In this document: piece by piece, positions 8,924 to 22,232 of the stretch
Position numbering within the stretch: position 1 is the first letter of the stretch
Layout of the letters: every line of letters starts with the position of its first letter
Assembly: GCF_041296385.1 (NCBI RefSeq)
Contig: NW_027183949.1
Location: 2,330,501-2,394,500 of the forward strand
DNA: 64,000 nucleotides
Direction: 5' to 3'
Source: Aphelocoma coerulescens
Taxonomy: Eukaryota > Chordata > Aves > Passeriformes > Corvidae
Notes under the pieces: generated by a model
The model's input: only the letters and a program-made list of their open reading frames with translations
Database searches by the model: none
Told to the model about the DNA's origin: nothing
Made by a program: the position numbers and the translations under genes

Positions 8924-11041
8924 CGGTGCCGCAGCCTGTTGTGCACAATTTATATGCTGATAAGAGAAGGGGGTGCTTTTGGAACATTTTCCTTCCTGAC
9001 ACTTCTGTCTCTGTGAGCTTTAGCTGCTTGGACTCAGGGATACCGAAGGTGTGTGAAAGTGACTGGGATGCGAGAATCATGTTGCACAGGGAACAGGGAA
9101 GGTCAGCAAATGTTTCCTGTCCTGGCACATCTCTCAGTCTGAACTGCAGCTGCAGATGCTTCACTTCCGCCAAGGACTCTGCCACCTTGAGAGAAGGATG
9201 CGCTCTATGGAGTTGAGAAAGAAAGTGCGTCTCACTAGCTTCTTTCCTCTACTTCATAGACAGCAAAGGGGCTATGAAAGGCAGCACTGGCTTTTTGTTC
9301 TAGGACTTCTTCTTTACAAGCAGCTGCTGGATGTTTGGAAGGGGGTTTGGGATATGCAAAAATGAGAGGCTAAGATGGTAAGAGGGTAAGATGGAAGTCA
9401 TCTGGCAAAAGCAGAGCTCACAAAAGGGCCAGCTGAGAAAGCTCTTGCTGCCTACAACTTCAACTGCACCCCTCAAAGCAGCAGCACACACGCTGCTCTC
9501 GGCACTTTCCTTCTCAGCTCTACGCACCATCCTAAGCCTTGCCTCTCCCACACTCAGGATCCAAAGACAACGGCACCAGGGACTGCTCACACACTAAAGG
9601 CACCAGGACAAAAGGCTCACCAGCTTGGCCTTTGCATTCCCGCTGACAGCTCCACAGCTTGAACCCAGAGAACTGCCTGCTGCCAACAGCCTTTCCAATC
9701 ACTCTGAGCACCTCATGACAAGGAGTGTGGGGAATGAATCTCCAGCAGCCTCCTGCCCCAGGCTGTCCCCCGGGAGCAGCCCTGCTCCAGGCTGTGACTG
9801 CCACCTGCACAGCCAAAGGACCCAGAGCCGGTGTTACACACCACGGCTGTGCCTGGCACAGAGACACCAGTGGCCACACAAGTGGCCATGGCACTGTCCA
9901 CACACAGTCCCTGCTGCTGCTCCCCCAGCCGCTGGCACCAACTCCCAGCCACCCACTCCTAAAGCCACGGGGCCCACTGGGACACTGCGGGGGCTCGTGG
10001 AAGCCAGCGGCCATTGTGACACAGCGGGGCTGCACAGAGCCCACGGTGCTTTGTGACCCGTGGCTCCCAGGAGAGCCTTTGTGATGCTGGGGAACTACAA
10101 GGAAGCCTGGCTCCTCTGTGACACCACCACAGAAGCTCAGGGGAGCCCTGGAGACCGTGCTGATGCTATTGAACCTGATGCAACCCTGCCTCCTCTGTGA
10201 CACCACAGAAGCTCTTGGAGCCCTGGAGACCGTGGTGATGCTATGGAACCTGATGCAACCCTGCCTCCACTGTGACACCACAGAACCTCTGGGAGCCCTG
10301 GAGACCGTGCTGATGCTATGGAACCTGATGCAACCCTGCCTCCACTGTGACACCACAGAAGCTCGGGGAGCTCTGCAGACCGTGGGGATGCTGGCGAAGC
10401 TGACGGAACCCTGGGCACCACAGTGACGCTATGGAACCTGGTGGAACCGAGGGGCCACAGTGACACTGTGGGGCCTTTTGGAAGCAACAGGACCCTGGTG
10501 GGAAGCCACGGGATGATTAATCCTGCACGAACCTGCTCCAGGTGGGCTCCTCTCTCCCGGCTTCCACAGGTGCTGCTAGGATCCCACTCCGGCACTGGCT
10601 TGGCACGGGCTCACGGCTTCCTTTGGCAATGGCTCTGCTCCAGGATGGCATGCTGCAGAGAATGCAGGTAGATTTTGTGCTCACTCCTGGCATGCAGCTG
10701 GACAATAAAGCCTGATCCAGCCCCCCCTCAGCATATGTCCGGCTCTGGCATTGGGGCGGGGCAACTTTGGGAGCAGCCCCAGCCCTGCTCCTGCTCCCGG
10801 CTGGGCACCCAGCTGCTGGGACACAGGTGTGTCCTGATGCCACCGTCTACTCCTTTGAGAAGGGGAGGACAGAGTGCATCAGGGAGTTTGGTGTGGCTTA
10901 CATGCGGCAAGGAGAAGGTGCAGCCCCAAACTGGCTTTCACTTCTAGAACCTTTTGCTATTGCGGGAGCAGCTGCTGGAGCTTTTCAACCGAGCTGCAAG
11001 AGTGAAAAGTGTGATGGCATGTCTATCTGAGAAGGAAGGTT
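8924..11041 (+). repeat. Macrosatellite unit U5 (2118 bp, 3 copies)
   Basis: Alleles G59, A117, G128, T392, T870, with AACATTTTCC at 8983 (CpG lost at 8986) shared only with U10. It resembles U10 on the left, but differs at 9568 (where U10 has a private A at 20609), at offset 870 (9793) and in the minisatellite. The 11,041-bp duplication therefore loses its match inside this unit. Confidence 0.97.
10111..10414 (+). repeat. 75-bp minisatellite in U5, 3 copies with unique A/Q hybrid
   Basis: The A copy is followed by CCTCCACTG where other three-copy arrays read CCTCCTCTG. The 150-bp loss therefore joined an A front to a Q back, a breakpoint different from U14, U17, U22, U25 and U28. Confidence 0.9.
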
Positions 11042-13309
11042 CGGTGCCGCAGCCTGTTGTGCACAATTTATATGCTGATAAGAGAAGGGGGTGCTTTTGC
11101 AACGTTTTCCTTCCTGACACTTCTGTCTCTGTGAGCTTTAGCTGCTTGGACTCAGGGATACCGAAGGTATGTGAAAGTGACTGGGATGCGAGAATCATGT
11201 TGCACAGGGAACAGGGAAGGTCAGCAAATGTTTCCTGTCCTGGCACATCTCTCAGTCTGAACTGCAGCTGCAGATGCTTCACTTCCGCCAAGGACTCTGC
11301 CACCTTGAGAGAAGGATGCGCTCTATGGAGTTGAGAAAGAAAGTGCGTCTCACTAGCTTCTTTCCTCTACTTCATAGACAGCAAAGGGGCTATGAAAGGC
11401 AGCACTGGCTTTTTGTTCTAGGACTTCTTCTTTACAAGCAGCTGCTGGATGTTTGGAAGGGGGTTTGGGATATGCAAAAATGAGAGGCTAAGATGGTAAG
11501 AGGGTAAGATGGAAGTCATCTGGCAAAAGCAGAGCTCACAAAAGGGCCAGCTGAGAAAGCTCTTGCTGCCTACAACTTCAACTGCACCCCTCAAAGCAGC
11601 AGCACACACGCTGCTCTCGGCACTTTCCTTCTCAGCTCTACGCACCATCCTAAGCCTTGCCTCTCCCACACTCAGGATCCAAAGACAACGGCACCAGGGA
11701 CTGCTCACACACTAAAGGCACCAGGACAAAAGGCTCACCAGCTTGGCCTTTGCATTCCCGCTGACAGCTCCACAGCTTGAACCCAGAGAACTGCCTGCTG
11801 CCAACAGCCTTTCCAATCACTCTGAGCACCTCATGACAAGGAGTGTGGGGAATGAATCTCCAGCAGCCTCCTGCCCCAGGCTGTCCCCCGGGAGCAGCCC
11901 TGCTCCAGGCCGTGACTGCCACCTGCACAGCCAAAGGACCCAGAGCCGGTGTTACACACCACGGCTGTGCCTGGCACAGAGACACCAGTGGCCACACAAG
12001 TGGCCATGGCACTGTCCACACACAGTCCCTGCTGCTGCTCCCCCAGCCGCTGGCACCAACTCCCAGCCACCCACTCCTAAAGCCACGGGGCCCACTGGGA
12101 CACTGCGGGGGCTCGTGGAAGCCAGCGGCCATTGTGACACAGCGGGGCTGCACAGAGCCCACGGTGCTTTGTGACCCGTGGCTCCCAGGAGAGCCTTTGT
12201 GATGCTGGGGAACTACAAGGAAGCCTGGCTCCTCTGTGACACCACCACAGAAGCTCAGGGGAGCCCTGGAGACCGTGCTGATGCTATTGAACCTGATGCA
12301 ACCCTGCCTCCTCTGTGACACCACAGAAGCTCTTGGAGCCCTGGAGACCGTGGTGATGCTATGGAACCTGATGCAACCCTGCCTCCTCTGTGACACCACA
12401 GAACCTCTGGGAGCTCTGGAGACCGTGCTGATGCTATGGAACCTGATGCAACCCTGCCTCCACTGTGACACCACAGAAGCTCAGGGAGCCCTGGAGACTG
12501 TGGTGATGCTATGGAACCTGATGCAACCCTGCCTCCACTGTGACACCACAGAACCTCTGGGAGCCCTGGAGACCGTGCTGATGCTATGGAACCTGATGCA
12601 ACCCTGCCTCCACTGTGACACCACAGAAGCTCGGGGAGCTCTGCAGACCGTGGGGATGCTGGCGAAGCTGACGGAACTCTGGGCACCACAGTGACGCTAT
12701 GGAACCTGGTGGAACCGAGGGGCCACAGTGACACTGTGGGGCCTTTTGGAAGCAACAGGACCCTGGTGGGAAGCCACGGGATGATTAATCCTGCACGAAC
12801 CTGCTCCAGGTGGGCTCCTCTCTCCCGGCTTCCACAGGTGCTGCTAGGATCCCACTCCGGCACTGGCTTGGCACGGGCTCACGGCTTCCTTTGGCAATGG
12901 CTCTGCTCCAGGATGGCATGCTGCAGAGAATGCAGGTAGATTTTGTGCTCACTCCTGGCATGCAGCTGGACAATAAAGCCTGATCCAGCCCCCCCTCAGC
13001 ATATGTCCGGCTCTGGCATTGGGGCGGGGCAACTTTGGGAGCAGCCCCAGCCCTGCTCCTGCTCCCGGCTGGGCACCCAGCTGCTGGGACACAGGTGTGT
13101 CCTGATGCCACCGTCTACTCCTTTGAGAAGGGGAGGACAGAGTGCATCAGGGAGTTTGGTGTGGCTTACATGCGGCAAGGAGAAGGTGCAGCCCCAAACT
13201 GGCTTTCACTTCTAGAACCTTTTGCTATTGCGGGAGCAGCTGCTGGAGCTTTTCAACCGAGCTGCAAGAGTGAAAAGTGTGATGGCATGTCTATCTGAGA
13301 AGGAAGGTT
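11042..13309 (+). repeat. Macrosatellite unit U6 (2268 bp, 5 copies)
   Basis: Alleles C59, A117, A128, T392, C870. Counterpart of U1, including GGAACTCTGGG in the terminal minisatellite copy. Confidence 0.97.
12229..12682 (+). repeat. 75-bp minisatellite in U6, order F-A-P-Q-P-D
   Basis: Same copy order and same GAGCTCTGGAG variant in the third copy as U1. Confidence 0.93.
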
Positions 13310-15578
13310 CGGTGCCGCAGCCTGTTGTGCACAATTTATATGCTGATAAGAGAAGGGGGTGCTTTTGCAACGTTTTCCTTCCTGACACTTCTGTCTCTGT
13401 GAGCTTTAGCTGCTTGGACTCAGGGATACCGAAGGTATGTGAAAGTGACTGGGATGCGAGAATCATGTTGCACAGGGAACAGGGAAGGTCAGCAAATGTT
13501 TCCTGTCCTGGCACATCTCTCAGTCTGAACTGCAGCTGCAGATGCTTCACTTCCGCCAAGGACTCTGCCACCTTGAGAGAAGGATGCGCTCTATGGAGTT
13601 GAGAAAGAAAGTGCGTCTCACTAGCTTCTTTCCTCTACTTCATAGACAGCAAAGGGGCTATGAAAGGCAGCACTGGCTTTTTGTTCTAGGACTTCTTCTT
13701 TACAAGCAGCTGCTGGATGTTTGGAAGGGGGTTTGGGATATGCAAAAATGAGAGGCTAAGATGGTAAGAGGGTAAGATGGAAGTCATCTGGCAAAAGCAG
13801 AGCTCACAAAAGGGCCAGCTGAGAAAGCTCTTGCTGCCTACAACTTCAACTGCACCCCTCAAAGCAGCAGCACACACGCTGCTCTCGGCACTTTCCTTCT
13901 CAGCTCTACGCACCATCCTAAGCCTTGCCTCTCCCACACTCAGGATCCAAAGACAACGGCACCAGGGACTGCTCACACACTAAAGGCACCAGGACAAAAG
14001 GCTCACCAGCTTGGCCTTTGCATTCCCGCTGACAGCTCCACAGCTTGAACCCAGAGAACTGCCTGCTGCCAACAGCCTTTCCAATCACTCTGAGCACCTC
14101 ATGACAAGGAGTGTGGGGAATGAATCTCCAGCAGCCTCCTGCCCCAGGCTGTCCCCCGGGAGCAGCCCTGCTCCAGGCCGTGACTGCCACCTGCACAGCC
14201 AAAGGACCCAGAGCCGGTGTTACACACCACGGCTGTGCCTGGCACAGAGACACCAGTGGCCACACAAGTGGCCATGGCACTGTCCACGCACAGTCCCTGC
14301 TGCTGCTCCCCCAGCCGCTGGCACCAACTCCCAGCCACCCACTCCTAAAGCCACGGGGCCCACTGGGACACTGCGGGGGCTCGTGGAAGCCAGCGGCCAT
14401 TGTGACACAGCGGGGCTGCACAGAGCCCACGGTGCTTTGTGACCCGTGGCTCCCAGGAGAGCCTTTGTGATGCTGGGGAACTACAAGGAAGCCTGGCTCC
14501 TCTGTGACACCACCACAGAAGCTCAGGGGAGCCCTGGAGACCGTGCTGATGCTATTGAACCTGATGCAACCCTGCCTCCTCTGTGACACCACAGAAGCTC
14601 TTGGAGCCCTGGAGACCGTGCTGATGCTATGGAACCTGATGCAACCCTGCCTCCTCTGTGACACCACAGAAGCTCAGGGGAGCCCTGGAGACCGTGCTGA
14701 TGCTATGGAACCTGATGCAACCCTGCCTCCACTGTGACACCACAGAAGCTCAGGGAGCCCTGGAGACTGTGGTGATGCTATGGAACCTGATGCAACCCTG
14801 CCTCCACTGTGACACCACAGAACCTCTGGGAGCCCTGGAGACCGTGCTGATGCTATGGAACCTGATGCAACCCTGCCTCCACTGTGACACCACAGAAGCT
14901 CGGGGAGCTCTGCAGACCGTGGGGATGCTGGCGAAGCTGACGGAACCCTGGGCACCACAGTGACGCTATGGAACCTGGTGGAACCGAGGGGCCACAGTGA
15001 CACTGTGGGGCCTTTTGGAAGCAACAGGACCCTGGTGGGAAGCCACGGGATGATTAATCCTGCACGAACCTGCTCCAGGTGGGCTCCTCTCTCCCGGCTT
15101 CCACAGGTGCTGCTAGGATCCCACTCCGGCACTGGCTTGGCACGGGCTCACGGCTTCCTTTGGCAATGGCTCTGCTCCAGGATGGCATGCTGCAGAGAAT
15201 GCAGGTAGATTTTGTGCTCACTCCTGGCATGCAGCTGGACAATAAAGCCTGATCCAGCCCCCCCTCAGCATATGTCCGGCTCTGGCATTGGGGCGGGGCA
15301 ACTTTGGGAGCAGCCCCAGCCCTGCTCCTGCTCCCGGCTGGGCACCCAGCTGCTGGGACACAGGTGTGTCCTGATGCCACCGTCTACTCCTTTGAGAAGG
15401 GGAGGACAGAGTGCATCAGGGAGTTTGGTGTGGCTTACATGCGGCAAGGAGAAGGTGCAGCCCCAAACTGGCTTTCACTTCTAGAACCTTTTGCTATTGC
15501 GGGAGCAGCTGCTGGAGCTTTTCAACCGAGCTGCAAGAGTGAAAAGTGTGATGGCATGTCTATCTGAGAAGGAAGGTT
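13310..15578 (+). repeat. Macrosatellite unit U7 (2269 bp, 5 copies incl. R)
   Basis: Alleles C59, A117, A128, T392, C870. CACGCAC at 14286-14292 is shared only with U2. Confidence 0.97.
14497..14951 (+). repeat. 75-bp minisatellite in U7, order F-A-R-Q-P-D
   Basis: Matches U2. Confidence 0.93.
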
Positions 15579-17771
15579 CGGTGCCGCAGCCTGTTGTGCA
15601 CAATTTATATGCTGATAAGAGAAGGGGGTGCTTTTGCAACGTTTTCCTTCCTGACACTTCTGTCTCTGTGAGCTTTAGCTGCTTGGACTCAGGGGTACCG
15701 AAGGTGTGTGAAAGTGACTGGGATGCGAGAATCATGTTGCACAGGGAACAGGGAAGGTCAGCAAATGTTTCCTGTCCTGGCACATCTCTCAGTCTGAACT
15801 GCAGCTGCAGATGCTTCACTTCCGCCAAGGACTCTGCCACCTTGAGAGAAGGATGCGCTCTATGGAGTTGAGAAAGAAAGTGCGTCTCACTAGCTTCTTT
15901 CCTCTACTTCATAGACAGCAAAGGGGCTATGAAAGGCAGCACTGGCTTTTTGTTCTAGGACTTCTTCTTTACAAGCAGCTGCTGGATGTTTGGAAGGGGG
16001 TTTGGGATATGCAAAAATGAGAGGCTAAGATGGTAAGAGGGTAAGATGGAAGTCATCTGGCAAAAGCAGAGCTCACAAAAGGGCCAGCTGAGAAAGCTCT
16101 TGCTGCCTACAACTTCAACTGCACCCCTCAAAGCAGCAGCACACACGCTGCTCTCGGCACTTTCCTTCTCAGCTCTACGCACCATCCTAAGCCTTGCCTC
16201 TCCCACACTCAGGATCCAAAGACAACGGCACCAGGGACTGCTCACACACTAAAGGCACCAGGACAAAAGGCTCACCAGCTTGGCCTTTGCATTCCCGCTG
16301 ACAGCTCCACAGCTTGAACCCAGAGAACTGCCTGCTGCCAACAGCCTTTCCAATCACTCTGAGCACCTCATGACAAGGAGTGTGGGGAATGAATCTCCAG
16401 CAGCCTCCTGCCCCAGGCTGTCCCCCGGGAGCAGCCCTGCTCCAGGCTGTGACTGCCACCTGCACAGCCAAAGGACCCAGAGCCGGTGTTACACACCACG
16501 GCTGTGCCTGGCACAGAGACACCAGTGGCCACACAAGTGGCCATGGCACTGTCCACACACAGTCCCTGCTGCTGCTCCCCCAGCCGCTGGCACCAACTCC
16601 CAGCCACCCACTCCTAAAGCCACGGGGCCCACTGGGACACTGCGGGGGCTCGTGGAAGCCAGCGGCCATTGTGACACAGCGGGGCTGCACAGAGCCCACG
16701 GTGCTTTGTGACCCGTGGCTCCCAGGAGAGCCTTTGTGATGCTGGGGAACTACAAGGAAGCCTGGCTCCTCTGTGACACCACCACAGAAGCTCAGGGGAG
16801 CCCTGGAGACCGTGCTGATGCTATGGAACCTGATGCAACCCTGCCTCCTCTGTGACACCACAGAACCTCTGGGAGCCCTGGAGACCGTGCTGATGCTATG
16901 GAACCTGATGCAACCCTGCCTCCACTGTGACACCACAGAAGCTCAGGGAGCCCTGGAGACTGTGGTGATGCTATGGAACCTGATGCAACCCTGCCTCCAC
17001 TGTGACACCACAGAACCTCTGGGAGCCCTGGAGACCGTGCTGATGCTATGGAACCTGATGCAACCCTGCCTCCACTGTGACACCACAGAAGCTCGGGGAG
17101 CTCTGCAGACCGTGGGGATGCTGGCGAAGCTGACGGAACCCTGGGCACCACAGTGACGCTATGGAACCTGGTGGAACCGAGGGGCCACAGTGACACTGTG
17201 GGGCCTTTTGGAAGCAACAGGACCCTGGTGGGAAGCCACGGGATGATTAATCCTGCACGAACCTGCTCCAGGTGGGCTCCTCTCTCCCGGCTTCCACAGG
17301 TGCTGCTAGGATCCCACTCCGGCACTGGCTTGGCACGGGCTCACGGCTTCCTTTGGCAATGGCTCTGCTCCAGGATGGCATGCTGCAGAGAATGCAGGTA
17401 GATTTTGTGCTCACTCCTGGCATGCAGCTGGACAATAAAGCCTGATCCAGCCCCCCCTCAGCATATGTCCGGCTCTGGCATTGGGGCGGGGCAACTTTGG
17501 GAGCAGCCCCAGCCCTGCTCCTGCTCCCGGCTGGGCACCCAGCTGCTGGGACACAGGTGTGTCCTGATGCCACCGTCTACTCCTTTGAGAAGGGGAGGAC
17601 AGAGTGCATCAGGGAGTTTGGTGTGGCTTACATGCGGCAAGGAGAAGGTGCAGCCCCAAACTGGCTTTCACTTCTAGAACCTTTTGCTATTGCGGGAGCA
17701 GCTGCTGGAGCTTTTCAACCGAGCTGCAAGAGTGAAAAGTGTGATGGCATGTCTATCTGAGAAGGAAGGTT
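15579..17771 (+). repeat. Macrosatellite unit U8 (2193 bp, 4 copies)
   Basis: Alleles C59, G117, G128, T392, T870. Counterpart of U3. Confidence 0.97.
16766..17144 (+). repeat. 75-bp minisatellite in U8, order F-P-Q-P-D
   Basis: Matches U3. Confidence 0.93.
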
Positions 17772-19964
17772 CGGTGCCGCAGCCTGTTGTGCACAATTTA
17801 TATGCTGATAAGAGAAGGGGGTGCTTTTGGAACGTTTTCCTTCCTGACACTTCTGTCTCTGTGAGCTTTAGCTGCTTGGACTCAGGGGTACCGAAGGTGT
17901 GTGAAAGTGACTGGGATGCGAGAATCATGTTGCACAGGGAACAGGGAAGGTCAGCAAATGTTTCCTGTCCTGGCACATCTCTCAGTCTGAACTGCAGCTG
18001 CAGATGCTTCACTTCCGCCAAGGACTCTGCCACCTTGAGAGAAGGATGCGCTCTATGGAGTTGAGAAAGAAAGTGCGTCTCACTAGCTTCTTTCCTCTAC
18101 TTCATAGACAGCAAAGGGGCTATGAAAGGCAGCACTGGCTTTTTGTTCTAGGACTTCTTCTTTACAAGCAGCTGCTGGATGTTTGGAAGGGGGTTTGGGA
18201 TATGCAAAAATGAGAGGCTAAGATGGTAAGAGGGTAAGATGGAAGTCATCTGGCAAAAGCAGAGCTCACAAAAGGGCCAGCTGAGAAAGCTCTTGCTGCC
18301 TACAACTTCAACTGCACCCCTCAAAGCAGCAGCACACACGCTGCTCTCGGCACTTTCCTTCTCAGCTCTACGCACCATCCTAAGCCTTGCCTCTCCCACA
18401 CTCAGGATCCAAAGACAACGGCACCAGGGACTGCTCACACACTAAAGGCACCAGGACAAAAGGCTCACCAGCTTGGCCTTTGCATTCCCGCTGACAGCTC
18501 CACAGCTTGAACCCAGAGAACTGCCTGCTGCCAACAGCCTTTCCAATCACTCTGAGCACCTCATGACAAGGAGTGTGGGGAATGAATCTCCAGCAGCCTC
18601 CTGCCCCAGGCTGTCCCCCGGGAGCAGCCCTGCTCCAGGCTGTGACTGCCACCTGCACAGCCAAAGGACCCAGAGCCGGTGTTACACACCACGGCTGTGC
18701 CTGGCACAGAGACACCAGTGGCCACACAAGTGGCCATGGCACTGTCCACACACAGTCCCTGCTGCTGCTCCCCCAGCCGCTGGCACCAACTCCCAGCCAC
18801 CCACTCCTAAAGCCACGGGGCCCACTGGGACACTGCGGGGGCTCGTGGAAGCCAGCGGCCATTGTGACACAGCGGGGCTGCACAGAGCCCACGGTGCTTT
18901 GTGACCCGTGGCTCCCAGGAGAGCCTTTGTGATGCTGGGGAACTACAAGGAAGCCTGGCTCCTCTGTGACACCACCACAGAAGCTCAGGGGAGCCCTGGA
19001 GACCGTGCTGATGCTATGGAACCTGATGCAACCCTGCCTCCTCTGTGACACCACAGAACCTCTGGGAGCCCTGGAGACCGTGCTGATGCTATGGAACCTG
19101 ATGCAACCCTGCCTCCACTGTGACACCACAGAAGCTCAGGGAGCCCTGGAGACTGTGGTGATGCTATGGAACCTGATGCAACCCTGCCTCCACTGTGACA
19201 CCACAGAACCTCTGGGAGCCCTGGAGACCGTGCTGATGCTATGGAACCTGATGCAACCCTGCCTCCACTGTGACACCACAGAAGCTCGGGGAGCTCTGCA
19301 GACCGTGGGGATGCTGGCGAAGCTGACGGAACCCTGGGCACCACAGTGACGCTATGGAACCTGGTGGAACCGAGGGGCCACAGTGACACTGTGGGGCCTT
19401 TTGGAAGCAACAGGACCCTGGTGGGAAGCCACGGGATGATTAATCCTGCACGAACCTGCTCCAGGTGGGCTCCTCTCTCCCGGCTTCCACAGGTGCTGCT
19501 AGGATCCCACTCCGGCACTGGCTTGGCACGGGCTCACGGCTTCCTTTGGCAATGGCTCTGCTCCAGGATGGCATGCTGCAGAGAATGCAGGTAGATTTTG
19601 TGCTCACTCCTGGCATGCAGCTGGACAATAAAGCCTGATCCAGCCCCCCCTCAGCATATGTCCGGCTCTGGCATTGGGGCGGGGCAACTTTGGGAGCAGC
19701 CCCAGCCCTGCTCCTGCTCCCGGCTGGGCACCCAGCTGCTGGGACACAGGTGTGTCCTGATGCCACCGTCTACTCCTTTGAGAAGGGGAGGACAGAGTGC
19801 ATCAGGGAGTTTGGTGTGGCTTACATGCGGCAAGGAGAAGGTGCAGCCCCAAACTGGCTTTCACTTCTAGAACCTTTTGCTATTGCGGGAGCAGCTGCTG
19901 GAGCTTTTCAACCGAGCTGCAAGAGTGAAAAGTGTGATGGCATGTCTATCTGAGAAGGAAGGTT
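17772..19964 (+). repeat. Macrosatellite unit U9 (2193 bp, 4 copies)
   Basis: Alleles G59, G117, G128, T392, T870. Counterpart of U4. Confidence 0.97.
18959..19337 (+). repeat. 75-bp minisatellite in U9, order F-P-Q-P-D
   Basis: Matches U4. Confidence 0.93.
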
Positions 19965-22232
19965 CGGTGCCGCAGCCTGTTGTGCACAATTTATATGCTG
20001 ATAAGAGAAGGGGGTGCTTTTGGAACATTTTCCTTCCTGACACTTCTGTCTCTGTGAGCTTTAGCTGCTTGGACTCAGGGATACCGAAGGTGTGTGAAAG
20101 TGACTGGGATGCGAGAATCATGTTGCACAGGGAACAGGGAAGGTCAGCAAATGTTTCCTGTCCTGGCACATCTCTCAGTCTGAACTGCAGCTGCAGATGC
20201 TTCACTTCCGCCAAGGACTCTGCCACCTTGAGAGAAGGATGCGCTCTATGGAGTTGAGAAAGAAAGTGCGTCTCACTAGCTTCTTTCCTCTACTTCATAG
20301 ACAGCAAAGGGGCTATGAAAGGCAGCACTGGCTTTTTGTTCTAGGACTTCTTCTTTACAAGCAGCTGCTGGATGTTTGGAAGGGGGTTTGGGATATGCAA
20401 AAATGAGAGGCTAAGATGGTAAGAGGGTAAGATGGAAGTCATCTGGCAAAAGCAGAGCTCACAAAAGGGCCAGCTGAGAAAGCTCTTGCTGCCTACAACT
20501 TCAACTGCACCCCTCAAAGCAGCAGCACACACGCTGCTCTCGGCACTTTCCTTCTCAGCTCTACGCACCATCCTAAGCCTTGCCTCTCCCACACTCAGGA
20601 TCCAAAGAAAACGGCACCAGGGACTGCTCACACACTAAAGGCACCAGGACAAAAGGCTCACCAGCTTGGCCTTTGCATTCCCGCTGACAGCTCCACAGCT
20701 TGAACCCAGAGAACTGCCTGCTGCCAACAGCCTTTCCAATCACTCTGAGCACCTCATGACAAGGAGTGTGGGGAATGAATCTCCAGCAGCCTCCTGCCCC
20801 AGGCTGTCCCCCGGGAGCAGCCCTGCTCCAGGCCGTGACTGCCACCTGCACAGCCAAAGGACCCAGAGCCGGTGTTACACACCACGGCTGTGCCTGGCAC
20901 AGAGACACCAGTGGCCACACAAGTGGCCATGGCACTGTCCACACACAGTCCCTGCTGCTGCTCCCCCAGCCGCTGGCACCAACTCCCAGCCACCCACTCC
21001 TAAAGCCACGGGGCCCACTGGGACACTGCGGGGGCTCGTGGAAGCCAGCGGCCATTGTGACACAGCGGGGCTGCACAGAGCCCACGGTGCTTTGTGACCC
21101 GTGGCTCCCAGGAGAGCCTTTGTGATGCTGGGGAACTACAAGGAAGCCTGGCTCCTCTGTGACACCACCACAGAAGCTCAGGGGAGCCCTGGAGACCGTG
21201 CTGATGCTATTGAACCTGATGCAACCCTGCCTCCTCTGTGACACCACAGAAGCTCTTGGAGCCCTGGAGACCGTGGTGATGCTATGGAACCTGATGCAAC
21301 CCTGCCTCCTCTGTGACACCACAGAACCTCTGGGAGCCCTGGAGACCGTGCTGATGCTATGGAACCTGATGCAACCATGCCTCCACTGTGACACCACAGA
21401 AGCTCAGGGAGCCCTGGAGACTGTGGTGATGCTATGGAACCTGATGCAACCCTGCCTCCACTGTGACACCACAGAACCTCTGGGAGCCCTGGAGACCGTG
21501 CTGATGCTATGGAACCTGATGCAACCCTGCCTCCACTGTGACACCACAGAAGCTCGGGGAGCTCTGCAGACCGTGGGGATGCTGGCGAAGCTGACGGAAC
21601 CCTGGGCACCACAGTGACGCTATGGAACCTGGTGGAACCGAGGGGCCACAGTGACACTGTGGGGCCTTTTGGAAGCAACAGGACCCTGGTGGGAAGCCAC
21701 GGGATGATTAATCCTGCACGAACCTGCTCCAGGTGGGCTCCTCTCTCCCGGCTTCCACAGGTGCTGCTAGGATCCCACTCCGGCACTGGCTTGGCACGGG
21801 CTCACGGCTTCCTTTGGCAATGGCTCTGCTCCAGGATGGCATGCTGCAGAGAATGCAGGTAGATTTTGTGCTCACTCCTGGCATGCAGCTGGACAATAAA
21901 GCCTGATCCAGCCCCCCCTCAGCATATGTCCGGCTCTGGCATTGGGGCGGGGCAACTTTGGGAGCAGCCCCAGCCCTGCTCCTGCTCCCGGCTGGGCACC
22001 CAGCTGCTGGGACACAGGTGTGTCCTGATGCCACCGTCTACTCCTTTGAGAAGGGGAGGACAGAGTGCATCAGGGAGTTTGGTGTGGCTTACATGCGGCA
22101 AGGAGAAGGTGCAGCCCCAAACTGGCTTTCACTTCTAGAACCTTTTGCTATTGCGGGAGCAGCTGCTGGAGCTTTTCAACCGAGCTGCAAGAGTGAAAAG
22201 TGTGATGGCATGTCTATCTGAGAAGGAAGGTT
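19965..22232 (+). repeat. Macrosatellite unit U10 (2268 bp, 5 copies)
   Basis: Alleles G59, A117, G128, T392, C870. AACATTTTCC (CpG lost at 20027) is shared with U5. Private changes are AAAGAAAACGG at 20609 and CAACCATGCC at 21377. Confidence 0.97.
21152..21605 (+). repeat. 75-bp minisatellite in U10, order F-A-P-Q-P-D
   Basis: Carries the private C-to-A at 21377 at the end of the third copy. Confidence 0.93.
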
